Part shown: one piece after another, positions 1 to 12,685 of the stretch
How the letters are laid out: every line of letters begins with the position of its first letter
Numbering within the stretch: the stretch's first letter is position 1
Origin: Sodiomyces alkalinus F11
Taxonomy: Eukaryota > Ascomycota > Sordariomycetes > Glomerellales > Plectosphaerellaceae
DNA length: 64,000 nt
Reading direction: 5' to 3'
Assembly: GCF_003711515.1 (NCBI RefSeq)
Contig: NW_021167083.1
Span: 1,066,481-1,130,480 of the forward strand
Notes under the pieces: generated by a model
What the model was told of the DNA's origin: nothing
The model's database searches: none
What the model saw: only the letters and a program-made list of their open reading frames with translations
Translations under genes and position numbers: made by a program

Positions 1-3000
1 CTGCTGGCGGTCCAACAATATCATGTAAGTGATCCTGAATGATATGAGCCTGCTGCTGAATTTCACCGAGAGCATTCGAGATCTGTGGTCTGTTGAGTGC
101 ACCGAGTAAGCTATATACCGCCGACGCGTCAAGTTGAATCAACTCAACCGAGGCGAGAACAGTGACTAGATGTTTCGTAGATCCGATTTGACTGGTAATA
201 CGACCATTCGTGGGTGGTATCCGCAGGATCGATACACTCTGCTTCCGGCCCTTCGTGTCCACGTGCATCTCGTGGGAGTTTTCCTTGATATCAAAGTCGA
301 AAATGAGACCTTTGCCAAGGTTCGCAGCCACGGCAGCTCTGGCAACCACGCCTGAGATCCTGTAATTGAGCGACTGCAGAAGAGGCAAGCTTATGGTGTA
401 CTCGTCCAGGAAAAGGGCAGTATTGAACCTGAGCGAGGAGAGTCGTTGGGCGATACGCGTTTTAGTGCCCCCTGTGGTAGGGGCGGAAGGTAGCTGCTGC
501 TTGAGCTGGTAGAGCTGAGCCAACTCATCTTTGACCAGTACATCAACAACCTCTAGCAACGCAATGGGGTCTTCGTTCATATCAAGGGTCAGCACTTGGC
601 TGCTTGCCGTCGACTTGACGGTATGGCAGGACAACGTCTCGAGCTCGGTGAGCTCATGAGACAAAATAATGCTGGGGCCCTGGAGTTGAAAAGAGCCTAA
701 CAAATCAGAGCGGTGATAAAGCCTGGATGTGACTGCATCACAGCTCAGGACAAAATGCAGTGACTTGTTCTTCGGATCAGCCGACTGCGTAAGCAAAGAG
801 GCTTTGAGATTCTGGCCCAGCGTCTTGGCGCCCAAGTTAATTGTATCCAGCTCAATGGATCCTCTTCCCAGTCCCAAGACAAAATGGTAGGCCGGCTGTG
901 GTCTCTTAGGCCTTGTTGTCTCTGGCTTTGGGGCAGATTCAGCCGACTGTGATGGGCGGGCGCCGGCGGTGGTAGACGATTTGTTACTGAGCCGCAAAAT
1001 ATCGGCTGCGAGCTCGCAAAGTTCCCAGTTCAGGTTGATAGCTACTTGTTTGCAGTAGACAGTGACGGTGGTCAGTCCATGCTCGAACTCGGCCCCTTCC
1101 TTCGCTGAACCCTTGGGTGAAGATGGTCGCTGGTCGAGGCGAATAGATAGGTCTCCGAAAAGGACTCGGTTCTGTTTGGAGCCTGGATCTAGCATCATCT
1201 GAACTTCCTTCAGTCTGATAGCTGCCAGAAGCGGGACGTCAGAGGACTCGTTCTTGGTGGCCCTGCGCTCTGCGCCGAAGACTTCTTTCACTAACGACGA
1301 GTTGGCGACATCGTTCAAGTCCCAGCCACGCCACTTCTGGAAGGCAGCAACGGCCTGCTGGCGCCCGTGCGGCATAGCCGGGACAGTGTTCCCCAAGCAC
1401 GAAACCTTTAGTTGGTCACGCGACGTCTCGGAGAGTGTTGACCATATTTGACGGAGGTGGATGCAGAGCTTCCAGGAATCATAGGTCCGCAGATGATCCG
1501 AAACAGAGCGCAAGACGGCGGAAGGACGAGCCAGGAAGGTCGGATCGCTCACATGTTTCCCCTCTCGCAACAATGCCAGAACAAAATATTGCACGAGCCG
1601 ATCGCGATGCGCAAACGTATGCCCCAGTAGATCTCCCAACTCAGTGGCCACCACGCTTGTTCGGTGAACAAGAGTTGCAAGGTAGTCAACTTTTCCGGAT
1701 TTGGTACTACCTCGGATTACATCGATTTCCCCGTCGATGTATACGATGTCTTTAGATCCCATCGACAGCATGGCTCTCTGGAGTTCGAGAAGAACTGCTG
1801 CCCGGGTTTCACGCGTGGCCGAGGATCGTTCCGAGGCCGAAAATACCGCTGACCCAAATCTGAGCATGAGTGACGTCTTCTTCTGCGTGGATGAGCGCTT
1901 TTCTGACGCTTGCAGCTCAGGTACAGACGATGTTGACCGCAGGGCCAGGGAAAGTCGAGACACGGAGGCGTCGTACTGATCTTGTTCATCTTGGGTTAGA
2001 TGTGAAGCATCCGTTGACAGGTTGAGGAACCGAACAGAGGCGTGTGGAACCCTCAAGAGAATGTCCTGTATCTGGCCCTTCATCCGTGCTCGCTTCTGTT
2101 CACCGAATATTACAGACATGGAGCCAATTTGTAAACTGTCTAGTATGTCCTCGGGCTCGCTCGGCTGCAGAGCTGTAATTAAATCAGAAATGGAGCGGAC
2201 TGAAGACGGCGTCAGACAGGCCTGGAGCCCAGAAGGAAACTCGATAATCGTGCTTGAATACGCGTAGTCCTGGTCAAATGTATTGGGTTCGACATCATCA
2301 AGCTCGAAGTTGACATGATCAGGCTCATCCTCGATCCCGTCCTCACCTGACTGAGGCATCCGTGTGCTCGTCACTTTCGTCTGGACACTCTCTAACGGGA
2401 AGCAAGGAGCAAAGTACTGGCTTGAGAAGGCCATGAAAGAGTGATATTCGGGGGTGGTTCGATCCCCAAATGGTGGATGAGCGGACGAGTAGCGACTCGC
2501 AGAAGCCGAAAAGTCTCGTGATGGCCGTCTCCTGGAGCTAGCTGGGGTGATGGCTCTATTCTGTTGAAACGAGTCTGCCAATTTTTGACATTTGGGCAGA
2601 GCTTGACCACCGGATTCGCTGTCACCACTGCGGACGCTGCGGCCACTGCTGGCACTGCTGGCACTGGCGGCGGATAAAGAAAGGAAAGACCTCTTGTCAC
2701 GCAAACTGCGAGTTCGATTAGATGACACGGTAGATGATCCTCGGAAGCTTGAACGTTCGAACTCCTGCTCCAAGGTGGACGGGTCCGGTATTGGTGGCAC
2801 TGCTTGTGCCGGTGGATCGACCAGGTCAGGGACCATGTCCTCCACGACGCCGGGAAGCAAAAGAAAGCCCGTCCTGTGTGTCCTTTGATCTTCACGACGA
2901 ACTAGTTCCTGCTGCAGCTTTCGCTCCCTGAAAAATTGAAATTTCCGCCCAATGATAGCCAGGTGAATGGTGGTGGTGAGCAACGCATTTGCCTCTGCTT

Positions 3001-6000
3001 CTCGGTGATTCCTTGACCTTTGCTTGACTGCGGCTTCGGAGTCCAGACAAAATATCTCCAGATCAGGGATCTGAATATCCGCGCGCCTCGAGTAATGTGT
3101 TCGAGCCCAGTCATTGTATTTCACGTCGATGGCACCTGTTCCCAAGAGAAACGTAGCTTCTTCTACGTGAAACCAGAGTCGCACGGACTGGACCGCCACT
3201 CGAAGAAATGTCACATCGTAGACAACAATCGCCGAGTATGGCACTAGAGCATTCTCGTCGTCATCAAACTGAACCCCGAAGGCGCGCCCGGCCTTCGCTA
3301 GGGAGGTCAGGAAGTCAGCGGTACACTCCCCTGTGACGGCGCCGACTGATATGTCCCAGTTGCACATGTACGTAGGCTCGACTGGGGGTAGTCCGAAGAG
3401 ACGACTGCCGTACACATTCAGTCCGTCGACGAAGACCTGTGTGCTCGTAGCGGCACTTCCCGGCGTCTCTTGGCCGGCGCCTTCCAGACCCAGCGAGATG
3501 CTCAATGGACTGACCGACAAATCTAAGTCCATATAATAATTGGTCAATCGCAGGTCCGCTGTTAGGCTGGCAGTCTCTATCTGGAGGGTCCGCCGGGAAT
3601 AATAGAGGTTCGTCGGCAACAAGACCCTGGGGTCGTCTACCCGTACATTCAAAACAACGTCCAGGTCGTTAGATTTCTTTGGCGGAGGCCGGTTGGCATG
3701 TTCGGAACTGGGATCATGTTCTTTCAATTGCAGCAGCTCCTGGTACTCGTCCAACGTTTTGAAGTGTATGTCGTCGCCAAAGTAATTGTCCTTGAGCTTG
3801 AGAAAATACCGGATGATGAAGCCGTGCAACGTCGCCGTGGGCGACTGGCCGGAGACATTCAAAATGAGCGTATCCGTGTTCGCTGGAGAGGTCGTCGCAT
3901 TGTAGTTGTAACTCCCCTCGACCACGAGGTTTTCACCATGGCCAATCTCCTTTGACGACGATAAGAACGACGATTGCGTGTTCCATGGCGGCAGGTGCAA
4001 CGAGAGCGCAAAGGACTCGGCTTTGCATTCGAAGGGAATGGAGGTTTTGTGCGGCCGGTATTTGTCTATAGGAATACAAACGCTCGATACAAGACTCGGA
4101 CTGGTCACCGCCAGATATGTGTTCTCGTCGAAATCGGTAGGTTTGTTTATGATGTTGCCGTCGTTCACGTTGAGATACAGATTGAGATTTCGCAGTTCGA
4201 GATTCAGATGATAGCGGAACGGGGTGAACACCAGGTAATCAGCGGGCGGGCCGGTGGCCCAGTCATCGACTAGGTCGATCAGCAGGAAAATATGATCTCT
4301 CAGTAGAAATAGCTTCATGTCATCCGCAGTCACATTGAAAAACCATGTTCTCAGGCCGTTCCACTTCAGCGGCGTGGAGAGGTCGCAGATGATTCTCTGC
4401 GCTCCAGAGTTCCACAGCAACTCGTGATTGACACTGCTTGAGAGCTCGGTGCTGGGTAGGTCCAGATCCAGGGCAGTGGTATAGCCATGAGCCCCAGCTG
4501 CCGTGTCCATGGAATACGAGACGGTAGCATTCGCTGCGATCTTGAAGTCCAGCCAGCCAGCTGGGCGAAGAGGGGTAGCATCCCCTTTACCCCGTTTCTG
4601 GGCCCTAGCCCTTTGCTTCCGTGTCTGTTGGGGTCGATCTGCATTGGTCGCGGGCTCTTTACCCTTCCATTTCCAGTTCTTCGAGCCCTCCCGAACTGGA
4701 ATCCTGAGCACGACGTCCTCTTCCAGTTCAACGTACAGTTTGAACTGTGTCGAAACCCTCTGTGCTCCAAGGGGGAGGATTTTCGCCGGTAAGGAACCTT
4801 TAGCGAGGCCCGGGAAAAACACGCGTTGTAGATCGGCTCTTTGCCGGTCTGCCCAGGGTCCGTAGTTGGCCGTGCCTCCTTTGAGAACCAAGTTCATACC
4901 CCAGCCGGGGGGGTCCCCTCGGTTGACATGACGAGGAGGGTGCAGGTCTCTCGGGCGTCCATTCGTGTGCTCAGCAGTCACCTTACCAGGTACATCCCAA
5001 TACACGGTCAATGTGGCGGCAGGACTGTCGATAAGGGTTGTCACCGCAGCATACTCGGCATTATCCCATACAGTTTTCGTATCTTGATCACTATCGTCCA
5101 AGTACCGAGCTAGCCCTTGCCACTGACCGTGGGCCGGGACATGAAGCCCTGCTGTTCCATTTGGAGTCCCGGGGTCGGCGAAGGATTCGACAGATTTCCG
5201 CCAGGAGGGCACCAAGTTACGGAGGCGACCCAAGACCCGACGCCGGTGACGACGAAAGAATCCACCTTTAGGGGGGGGTCTGTTGACGTGTTCTGCATGC
5301 CTTTCCTTGGTAGCCCTTGAGACTTGATCTTCCTTGTAGTCCTCGTTGTCTTTCATCTCCACGATTGGATGTTCAAAGTCGATCTTGAAGGTCTGTCTGT
5401 ACGGATCAGGCGCGGCTGCGTTGGTTGCGTTCACCTCTCCGGAGATATGGTTGGCCTTGATGACTAGGATCCCTTTCGTATTCTCGTTTCCCATGACGAG
5501 CGCCGCTGTCTGACAGGTGACCTGTACCGGGAACATTTGTAACATGGCCGGTAAGCCAGCACCGGGCTTGCCGCGTTCCTGATCATAGTCCCCAGCGTCA
5601 GACGTGGAGCTCGCATTGCTTATTGATGACCTCTGCGGTGCGTTGTTTGGAAGTTCAGGGTGGGAGACTATTGAGGCCGCAGACGATTCTTGTTGAGCGG
5701 CCGGTGGCTGAAATGAGGAGGATGGCCTTGCGGATTTTTCGGTCGCGTTTTGTTCCCGTCTCCGCAGACCGCTCGACGAGTCTTCGCTTGATCTCTCAGA
5801 CACTGGAATTTGATCGCAATATTCTTCTTTGAGGCCAGCCAGGATGCTATCGTATACGGGGCTCCTGTTGTAGACAAACCACTCGAGGCCGGCAAGGGTC
5901 ACAGTAATGCGACACGGCAATTCGGGTTTGCCAGAGCTCTCGGTTGTAGTGGCGCTTTCTTCCGGCGTCTTTTGTCCCGTCCGAGATGGGTCGATGCCAA

Positions 6001-6468
6001 CATCTCGAACGCGGCGCAACCAGTAGCGCCAGGTAATGTAGCCATGCTGCACATGAAACGTTTCGTTGTTGCCATGATATCTTAGACCAGTGAAAAATAT
6101 TCGGCCTCCGAGAAGTGAAACCTGTAGCGCCTCAATGTCGACGTAAATCCGATACCGATGCCATGACCACGTCCGTATTGCAAGCGACACCAAAGAGCCG
6201 AATACTCGATTAAGGTAGAGCAGGAAGAATGTCACTCTAAGAGGGTAGAAACGGTGTCAGAAGCCGTGAATGCCACAAAAGCCGTTGGGGCAAACTTACA
6301 GAAAGGAGCAGACAATGAGGTAGGCCAGAAAGACACTGCAGTAATGAAACGGTTAGCATCGATTTTGATAAACAGGGCCAGCTGTTTGAGTGCCAGCCAC
6401 TAGTCTTACCCATTAAACTGCGGCGTCTCTGACGGGGATGTGTCAAATTCGTCCGAGTCCGACGACAT
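1..6468 (-). CDS. csf1: Csf1/BLTP1-family bridge-like lipid transfer protein, N-terminal ~2110 residues (truncated by window edge)
   Basis: Exons at 6468-6410, 6335-6300 and 6236-1 join in phase, and the last one runs off the window with its frame open. The N-terminus is short and acidic (MSSDSDEFDTSPSETPQFNG). A membrane segment of about residues 20-45 (VFLAYLIVCSFLVTFFLLYL) follows, then the family block ALQVSLLGGRIFFTGLRYHG and an ITWRYWLRRVRD stretch, typical of fungal Csf1 (fermentation-associated protein). The family (yeast Csf1, fly Tweek, animal KIAA1109/BLTP1) forms ER-anchored hydrophobic channels that move phospholipids at membrane contact sites. The large size, single long exon and hydrophilic Ser-rich linkers fit. 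Near the window edge the protein is Gln/Ala/His-rich and probably helical. The C-terminal part is not visible. It is divergent from the DUF300 gene. Family assignment is firm; physiological detail is inferred from homologues. Confidence 0.92.
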
Positions 6469-7232
6469 TGTCGTCAAGTAGAAAGCGGTTCGCTTGTAAA
6501 GGCTTCAAGAGCAGGTCGCGAGCCACCTTCGCTATCTTCGCGGCGAGAGCCTGGTCGGGACGCCTGCCATTGCTTGGATAACTGGAAAGGTTCTCGGGTG
6601 AATACTCCGACGGTCGTTTTCAACGTCCAATAGCGCTTATAATTCAAGAGCCGGTCGAATTGCTGGCATTCTGAGCAATTACTAGCTCGATGCTGGGCGT
6701 CGTCCAGGTCGTCCTCTCCAACAGTGGAATGACGTTTCAGGGGTTACACGAACTTTCGACAGCTCGTCACCTAAACGGAAGGCGGTGACTTGCAGCTTGC
6801 GAAGGCCGATTTAAAGAATATGAGCGATAAGATAAGATGAAGTACCTTACAAAGGTAAGGTACCTAGGTTAGGTATGGGGAAGGATAAGGTACCTAAGTA
6901 CTCCAAGACAATGTGGTACGTAGCGTGGCCTGCTGAGATAAGCGTTCGGGTCGATCCGACTTACTGGTCACGGGTTGCTTGTGGGAACCGAACCCAAGGG
7001 AGCCTACCAAGCAACCAAACACGCCGACGGTTTTCTGTGGTTATACAAAACGCATCATAGAGCTTTTCTCTGGTCCCTTTCCAATATAAGGGTCTCCACC
7101 GTCATCCCCACTCCATACTGCCTTCCCCCAGAGCTATCGTGAAGCTCAAAATCGATCCAGGCGGAGCGATGAGCTCAAGCGAGTTGTAAAATACGATATA
7201 CGGCATTCGTTGACGTGCCACAACTCGTCAAA
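6469..7232. promoter_or_regulatory. Divergent intergenic region between csf1 and the DUF300 gene
   Basis: This 764-bp gap must hold both promoters and 5' leaders. No clear TATA box is placed. It contains a run of GGTACC-type palindromes (6842-6900) that recurs in other gaps of this window, and a 44-bp tRNA-like inverted repeat at 6973-7016. No supported gene. Confidence 0.55.
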
Positions 7233-9367
7233 ATGGCGGGGGGCGGCACTGGTCAGAAGCTCACCTATGCGACCACGATAGTGGCTGGCGTTGCTGCCTT
7301 GATGGCAACGCTTCTATCTATGGTGTATGTTCCGTTTCCGCGCTCGTCTTGACTTTCGACTACCGGCTTCAAGCTAACGCATCTCCTCAAGGTCTATATT
7401 TCTACAGACGTACGTCCTTCGTCTGTCTCCACGACTAGAAATCGAACGCGCCTGTTAACGAAGGCACAGAAAAAACTACCGAAAGCCACTCCTCCAGCGT
7501 TATGTCGTTAGAATATTGCTTATGTAGGTCCCGACGCTTTGACTAGGACTCTGCTGTTGCTGACCGTCGGAAGGGTTCCCATATACTCGGTTACATCTTG
7601 GACCAGCATGGTTTCATTGACGACGGCCCAGTTCCTCGCCCCAATCCGTGACATCTACGAGGTATTGCTTAGTCGCCCAAGCTCCGTTGTTTCCCAACCC
7701 TTGATTCGCTTGCCTTCTTACCAGCTTCCCTAGGCCTTCACCATCTATACATTTTTCCAACTCCTCATCAACTACCTCGGCGGCGAACGATCTCTCATTA
7801 TCATGACACACGGACGCGAACCGGTCAGCCACCTTTGGCCCATGAATCATGTATTTCCACGAGTTGATATATCCGATCCGCCCACATTTCTAGCCGTCAA
7901 GCGTGGCATACTCCAGTATGCCTGGCTAAAGCCTATCCTCGGTCTTGCCGCCTTCATCATGAAAGCGACAGGCACTTACCAGGAAGGCTACATCGGGCTG
8001 AGCTCGGGCTACTTCTGGAGTGGTCTGATCTACAACGTCAGCGTTACCATGAGCTTGTATTCGCTCGGGTTATTCTGGGTTTGCATGCATGATGACCTCC
8101 TCCCGTTTCGACCTGTGCCCAAGTTTCTTTGCATCAAACTCATCCTTTTCGCTTCGTATTGGCAAGGTTTCCTCCTATCAATCTTAGTATGGCTGGGAGC
8201 AATCCCGGATAACGTCCAGGGATACACGCCGGACAATCTTGCGGCTGCAATCCAGGATGCGCTGATTTGCGTCGAGATGCCCGTTTTCGCCGTCGCCCAT
8301 TGGTACGCCTTCTCTTGGCACGACTTCGCCAACCAAAACGTACAAGCCGCCAGAATGCCTGTCAAGTTCGCATTCCGCGATGCTTTCGGCATTCGGGATC
8401 TTATCGAGGATACAAAGGAGACTTTCAAGGGTGACAAGTATAAGTACCGCGTCTTCGACTCGGGCGACAAGGTCATGCCGCATGAAGAATCCCGTGCCCG
8501 GCTAGGGCGATTGAAAGAGGGGATGAGATACAAGAGAGGTGGGAAGGCGAAGTATTGGATCCCAACCCCTGGTCAGGTTGACCGTCAGCTCAACCGTGAC
8601 TTGAACGAACGCGATCCTCTCCTTGCAGGTTCTGGCGGTGAGCCTAGCGGGCAGTACAATTTCGCCAACGGCACAATGTCCGATCCCAACAGCGGGCTAG
8701 GTCTAGACCCGGAAGATGATGCTCTGTACGATAAGGCTCGAGAGTTGGAATACGGTGATTGGAATGTGAGTCTCTTCCGTTCTTCAAGAGGGCAAGTCCA
8801 TGGTCGTGATAACTGACTTGGTCACAGTATCCCGTCATTACCGCGCATGAACCTCTAAGAGAGCGCTTTATGTCCAACTCGAGCGGGAGCTACAGATATC
8901 AGTCGTTGCCGTCACCGTTGCCATCAGACTCAGCATCAGTATCGCCATCGATAGCGTCACAATCGTCGTCGCGGCCCCAGCAAACCCGCAAACCCAGCCA
9001 TGCTGATCGACCTCAGGAGCCGGCCGTTGTTACCAGCAAACCGAAAAAAAAGCAAAAGCAGAAACAAAAACAGCACCAGCACCAGGCGGACACCATAGAA
9101 ACGCCCACACAACCAGATCTAAGTCCAGGCCCCGCGGTTTCTGCAGCATCTCCGCCTAAACCCATCGCAACGCCTCCCGAAACGCAGGATCACCATGTTG
9201 CAGAGCGATCGCAGCCAGGACCTTCACCGGAAGCAGAGCCGTTTCCGGACCATGAGCCGTCTCCGTGGGCTACTCCTGGCAGTGAACATGAGGGCTCCGA
9301 TCCGCGGTTTCGTATAGGGGACGATGATGAGTTCCGCAACGTCTGGGACGGCGGGGACCGACCCTAG
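7233..9367 (+). CDS. DUF300 / organic-solute-transporter Ost-alpha / TMEM184-like multi-pass membrane protein (607 aa)
   Basis: Six exons join in phase: 7233-7324, 7392-7409 (only 18 nt), 7470-7523, 7574-7661, 7734-8765 and 8828-9367. After a short leader and first membrane helix comes the conserved KNYRKPLLQRYVVRILLMVP block, then IYSVTSW, then INYLGGERSLIIM, and further hydrophobic helices (LKPILGLAAFIMKATG, SLYSLGLFWVCMHDDLL, LILFASYWQGFLLSILVWLG, ICVEMPVFAVAHWYAF). This is the usual seven-helix layout of the family to about residue 320. The tail (about 330-607) is hydrophilic, with Lys/Gln- and Pro-rich low complexity around the KPKKKQKQKQKQ run, and likely cytosolic. Animal members transport bile acids or steroids or act in endomembranes; fungal substrates are unknown to me. 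The ATG was chosen because it opens the first helix in frame. Family is sure, substrate unknown. Confidence 0.9.
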
Positions 9368-10122
9368 TGATGGTGGCGTCTAACGTTTTCTTTGCGCGGC
9401 AATGGTCCTGCTGTGATTTGATACCCCTGGAATCTCGCATCACACTGGCTAGGTATCGTCATAAAGCCGGACTAGCATGGCGAGACGGCGTTTTGGTTCC
9501 ACTCTTCAAGTTTCCGGCTGTCCAATATGAGGTCTATTCATCTAATATCATGTTATCATCTGTCCCCTTTCCAAATGAGCCTATCTCATTGACATTTCAA
9601 CGCCGCCTCATCAGTCATTTCAGGTTGCTTAAGTCATCGCGGTGTACTTCTAGGAGTCCTGCATCCTTCTCGAGATCCCATGAGGCGTAGCTGGTGCGTG
9701 TTATGTAAGGGACACAACTGCCACAATCACGTGATCAGGGCCATCGGACAAACCAGCTACTGTTCGGATCAATTTTGACCCAATCATTTCCGAGGCATTC
9801 TCCCCGCCGGATTAACTTCACACAACTTTTCCCAATTCGGGGGGCGGTGTACTCAATTTTGTCGGTGAACAAAGGCAGAACTCGATAATGGGAAGGAAGG
9901 CATGCCTGCCCTCGCCCACACACCGAACCCAGTAAACTACCTTAAGGTACTTCGACCCTCGGCCGGGTCTTAATCTCGTTGAGGCGTCTCTCAATCGACG
10001 CCTCCCTCGTGCGTCGAATTATTCGATACCAGTACGAGGGGCACCCAAGCACCCAGAGGCCGTCTAGAGACCGGCAGTCGGCACGCCTCGTCTTATTATT
10101 GAAGACTTGGTGATCCGGCAGA
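9368..10122. other. Intergenic, no gene seen (3' end of DUF300 gene, promoter of transcription factor gene)
   Basis: No reading frame with a recognisable product. It contains a CACGTGA hexamer-type site near 9728 and a short CCTTAAGGTAC palindrome near 9941-9951. The sequence immediately before the next ATG (10123) is probably the 5' leader. Confidence 0.5.
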
Positions 10123-12404
10123 ATGGGCCGCAAGCCGAATCCCATCATTAGCGAATACTTCACGCGGGGCCCCAAGCTCAGCGACTCGAGCAACCGTTAT
10201 CCGCATACCTGTAAGCTCTGCGGCGAGAACTTCCCCAAGGGACGCGGAGAAGTTCTTCACAGACATATCACCGAGAAGTGCCCCGCCATCAGTCCGGAAG
10301 ACCGCATCAATGCTGCGCTGGGCTTCGCCGGTCTGCATTCAGGACACTGTGCCGGAGCCAACATGGTTGCGCCTCCTCAGCACACCACTATCGATTTGAG
10401 CACCAACCAGCTTCACGACTCTGTCGCTCCTCATATTGTGGCTTCAGAAGCCCCTGAAACTTGGTCGGCCCTTCGCACCTTGGCCGAAGCTTCCCGCCAA
10501 GTTGGAGCAAATGAGCTTTCTCATCCCAAGCCCGAAGACATCCCTGACTCTCATGGAGATCACCGTCGGCATCATACAGATCAAGATGTCCTTCATCTCC
10601 AAGAGCAGTTCACTCTAGAAAATCCGCCCCCTACTTACGATGCGACTGCCCATCGTGACGGAAAAGGTGAGCTCCCTGATAAGAAAGAGTCTCTTGAGTA
10701 TATTCCCTGTCTGCGTGTTAAGACTGCAACTCTTTTGTCTTCCCTTCATTCTTGTTGGCCCTTCTCTCTATGATATAACTCGTGACTTGTTGCTAATGAC
10801 ATCGGCCAGACGATGAGTCTAACCCGTTGCATTTCCTCACTACCGAGGAGAAGCTGGAGCATCTCAAAACTGCAACTCAGCACCCTGCTGTCTCTTCTGA
10901 GGACTCTGCCGGACTCGCAGCCGCCGCTGCTGCTAGGCTCAACCACTCCCTTTTGTTGGACAACATCTACGAACAGGCCAGCCACGAAACAAACTCTGCC
11001 AGCCCAGTGTCCGAACACGTCCGAGACCATAACACCCCGCCGGTTCCCCAAGCGAACCTGCAACCAATCCATCAATCGTCCCTTTCGCCTAGCCAACAGC
11101 CAGGCCACCTTTCTCCTAGACCGCAATTGCAACATCCTTGGGGTCAGATGTCCTACGTGGCTCCTCAGCCAGCGAACGGAGGCCACGTCCCTGTTACTCT
11201 GTCGGCTCCCATTCGGGGAGGTACTAGGATGTCAATTGGTAATGGCACCCGGAGTGAGCACAAGCGGAAGGCATACACCCCTAGTCGCCGCAAGGAAGTC
11301 CAAGCCGCCCGTAAAAAGGGTGCTTGTATCCGCTGCCGGATTCTGAGGAAGGTCTGTGGCCTTAATGACCCTTGTGACCAATGCCGCAAGATCCAAGGCC
11401 CTCGTCACTGGACCTACCCCTGTGTTCGAACCCACCTAAACCAGGTCTTGAGTCTCTACTCGGCTGGCCTCATAGTCGTCTTGGCCCAAAACCGGGTCAA
11501 CCAGGCCCGCAACGCATACCAGCTGATGCAAATCGGAACCTCGCTGCGAGTGTCACTCTGGAGTGATAGCATCCCGATGAGTCTTTCAGCCCTGGTTACC
11601 GCCAGTCCTATGCCCAATAAAACAGGAGATGCCGAACCGTCGACCGATGATAAGAATGGGGACAGCCAAAATTCTAGCGCACCGTCTTACCAAATTGTCA
11701 TGATCGACCAGGACAAGGAGGATCTTCCCGCTCGCATGGAGACCTATCTGAAGGATGTGCTGCCTATACTGATTGAGAGAGAGCCGTCCCATTTCATGCG
11801 GGTTGTCCTTAGCTTCGCGCAGAAGGTCGAAAACTATACCGGAGACCTAGTGAAACGTGCCATCGAGCTATGGGGGCTTGTCGAGATCCTCGATCGTGAA
11901 CGAAGCTGGTGCATTGTCGAAGAGCGCGACGGGCGCGTCGTATCCCGGGGCCCTGAAGACGGCGACGCTGGCATTGATCAAGAGACTTATTCACTCATGA
12001 CGTGGCAGCTCTCTGCTGCTGCAGAGCGCAAGGCGAATGCCGTTTCGCATAAGCTCATCAGCGAACTCCAGCGTACCCTAGAGAACGGCAAAATCGCGCT
12101 CCACTTCGACGTGTACCTCGCCATTCTAATCCTACTCCACTGTCTGGAGAAGACAACCTGGACTATCAAGGTATGGGAGATGGAAGATTTCCGGCAGCGG
12201 TGGCCGCTGGAGCGACCGCCCCATACTTTTACCAATCAAGGCCACGAGATAGCGGACCTGCTGAAGATGCTCCTGACTCTCCGGAAGGTCCATCCGAAAA
12301 CGGCTCGGGCTCCGGATGGCCAACTCGTAGTCTCCGAGACTCGTGATCCTGTAATTACCAATCTTTTTGAAGCCCTCAACCTTCGGTGTAAGTCTCAATA
12401 TTTT

Positions 12405-12454
<50 letters not shown>

Positions 12455-12685
12455 TTTAGGACCCAGGCCTGGGAGACTGGCATGCTAATGACTGATGCAG
12501 TCGATGAGGTTGTCGATAGGTTGGAGCATTGCGCCTTCAGCCCCGAGAGCTCCCGTTCTCTTGAGTTTCACTTCTCCGGCCTTGTGCTGCTACCCCAGCG
12601 GGAACCAGAATCCTCCAGCCAGCCGGCCACCTTCTCGAGCCCGGGTGCCACAACTCCGCAGCAGAACGGCTCAGTTCACCCCTGA
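10123..12685 (+). CDS. Fungal transcription factor with N-terminal Cys/His finger and Zn2Cys6 cluster (RegA-like), 768 aa
   Basis: Exons 10123-10666, 10810-12387 and 12501-12685 join in phase. Residues ~28-52 carry a Cys-x2-Cys ... His-x-His ... Cys finger (HTCKLCGENFPKGRGEVLHR), preceded by NPIISEYFTRGPKL. Residues ~353-385 carry a fungal binuclear cluster: CIRCRILRKVC, then PCDQC, then a last Cys after a Trp. A hydrophilic Pro/Gln-rich linker lies between them. This pairing matches proteins annotated in Sordariomycetes as C6-and-C2H2 RegA-like regulators, so a nuclear DNA-binding role is inferred; targets are unknown. The last intron (12388-12500) holds a 48-C run and ends with branch site GCTAATGAC, 15 nt or so before the GCAG acceptor. 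Only this acceptor keeps the downstream frame that encodes FDEVVDRLEHCAFSPESS. Reading through the intron would instead give a poly-proline tail and an early stop. Confidence 0.8.
12407..12454. repeat. 48-bp uninterrupted poly-C tract inside an intron
   Basis: All bases from 12407 to 12454 are C. The tract lies between the GTAAGT donor (12388) and the branch site near 12483-12491 of the transcription factor gene. Its exact length in the cell may differ because such runs slip in replication and in sequencing. Confidence 0.95.

Noticed and set aside
12404..12500. Poly-proline coding stretch in the transcription factor
   Set aside because: It lies in an intron with a good GTAAGT donor, a GCTAATGAC branch site and a GCAG acceptor; splicing restores a natural protein sequence.
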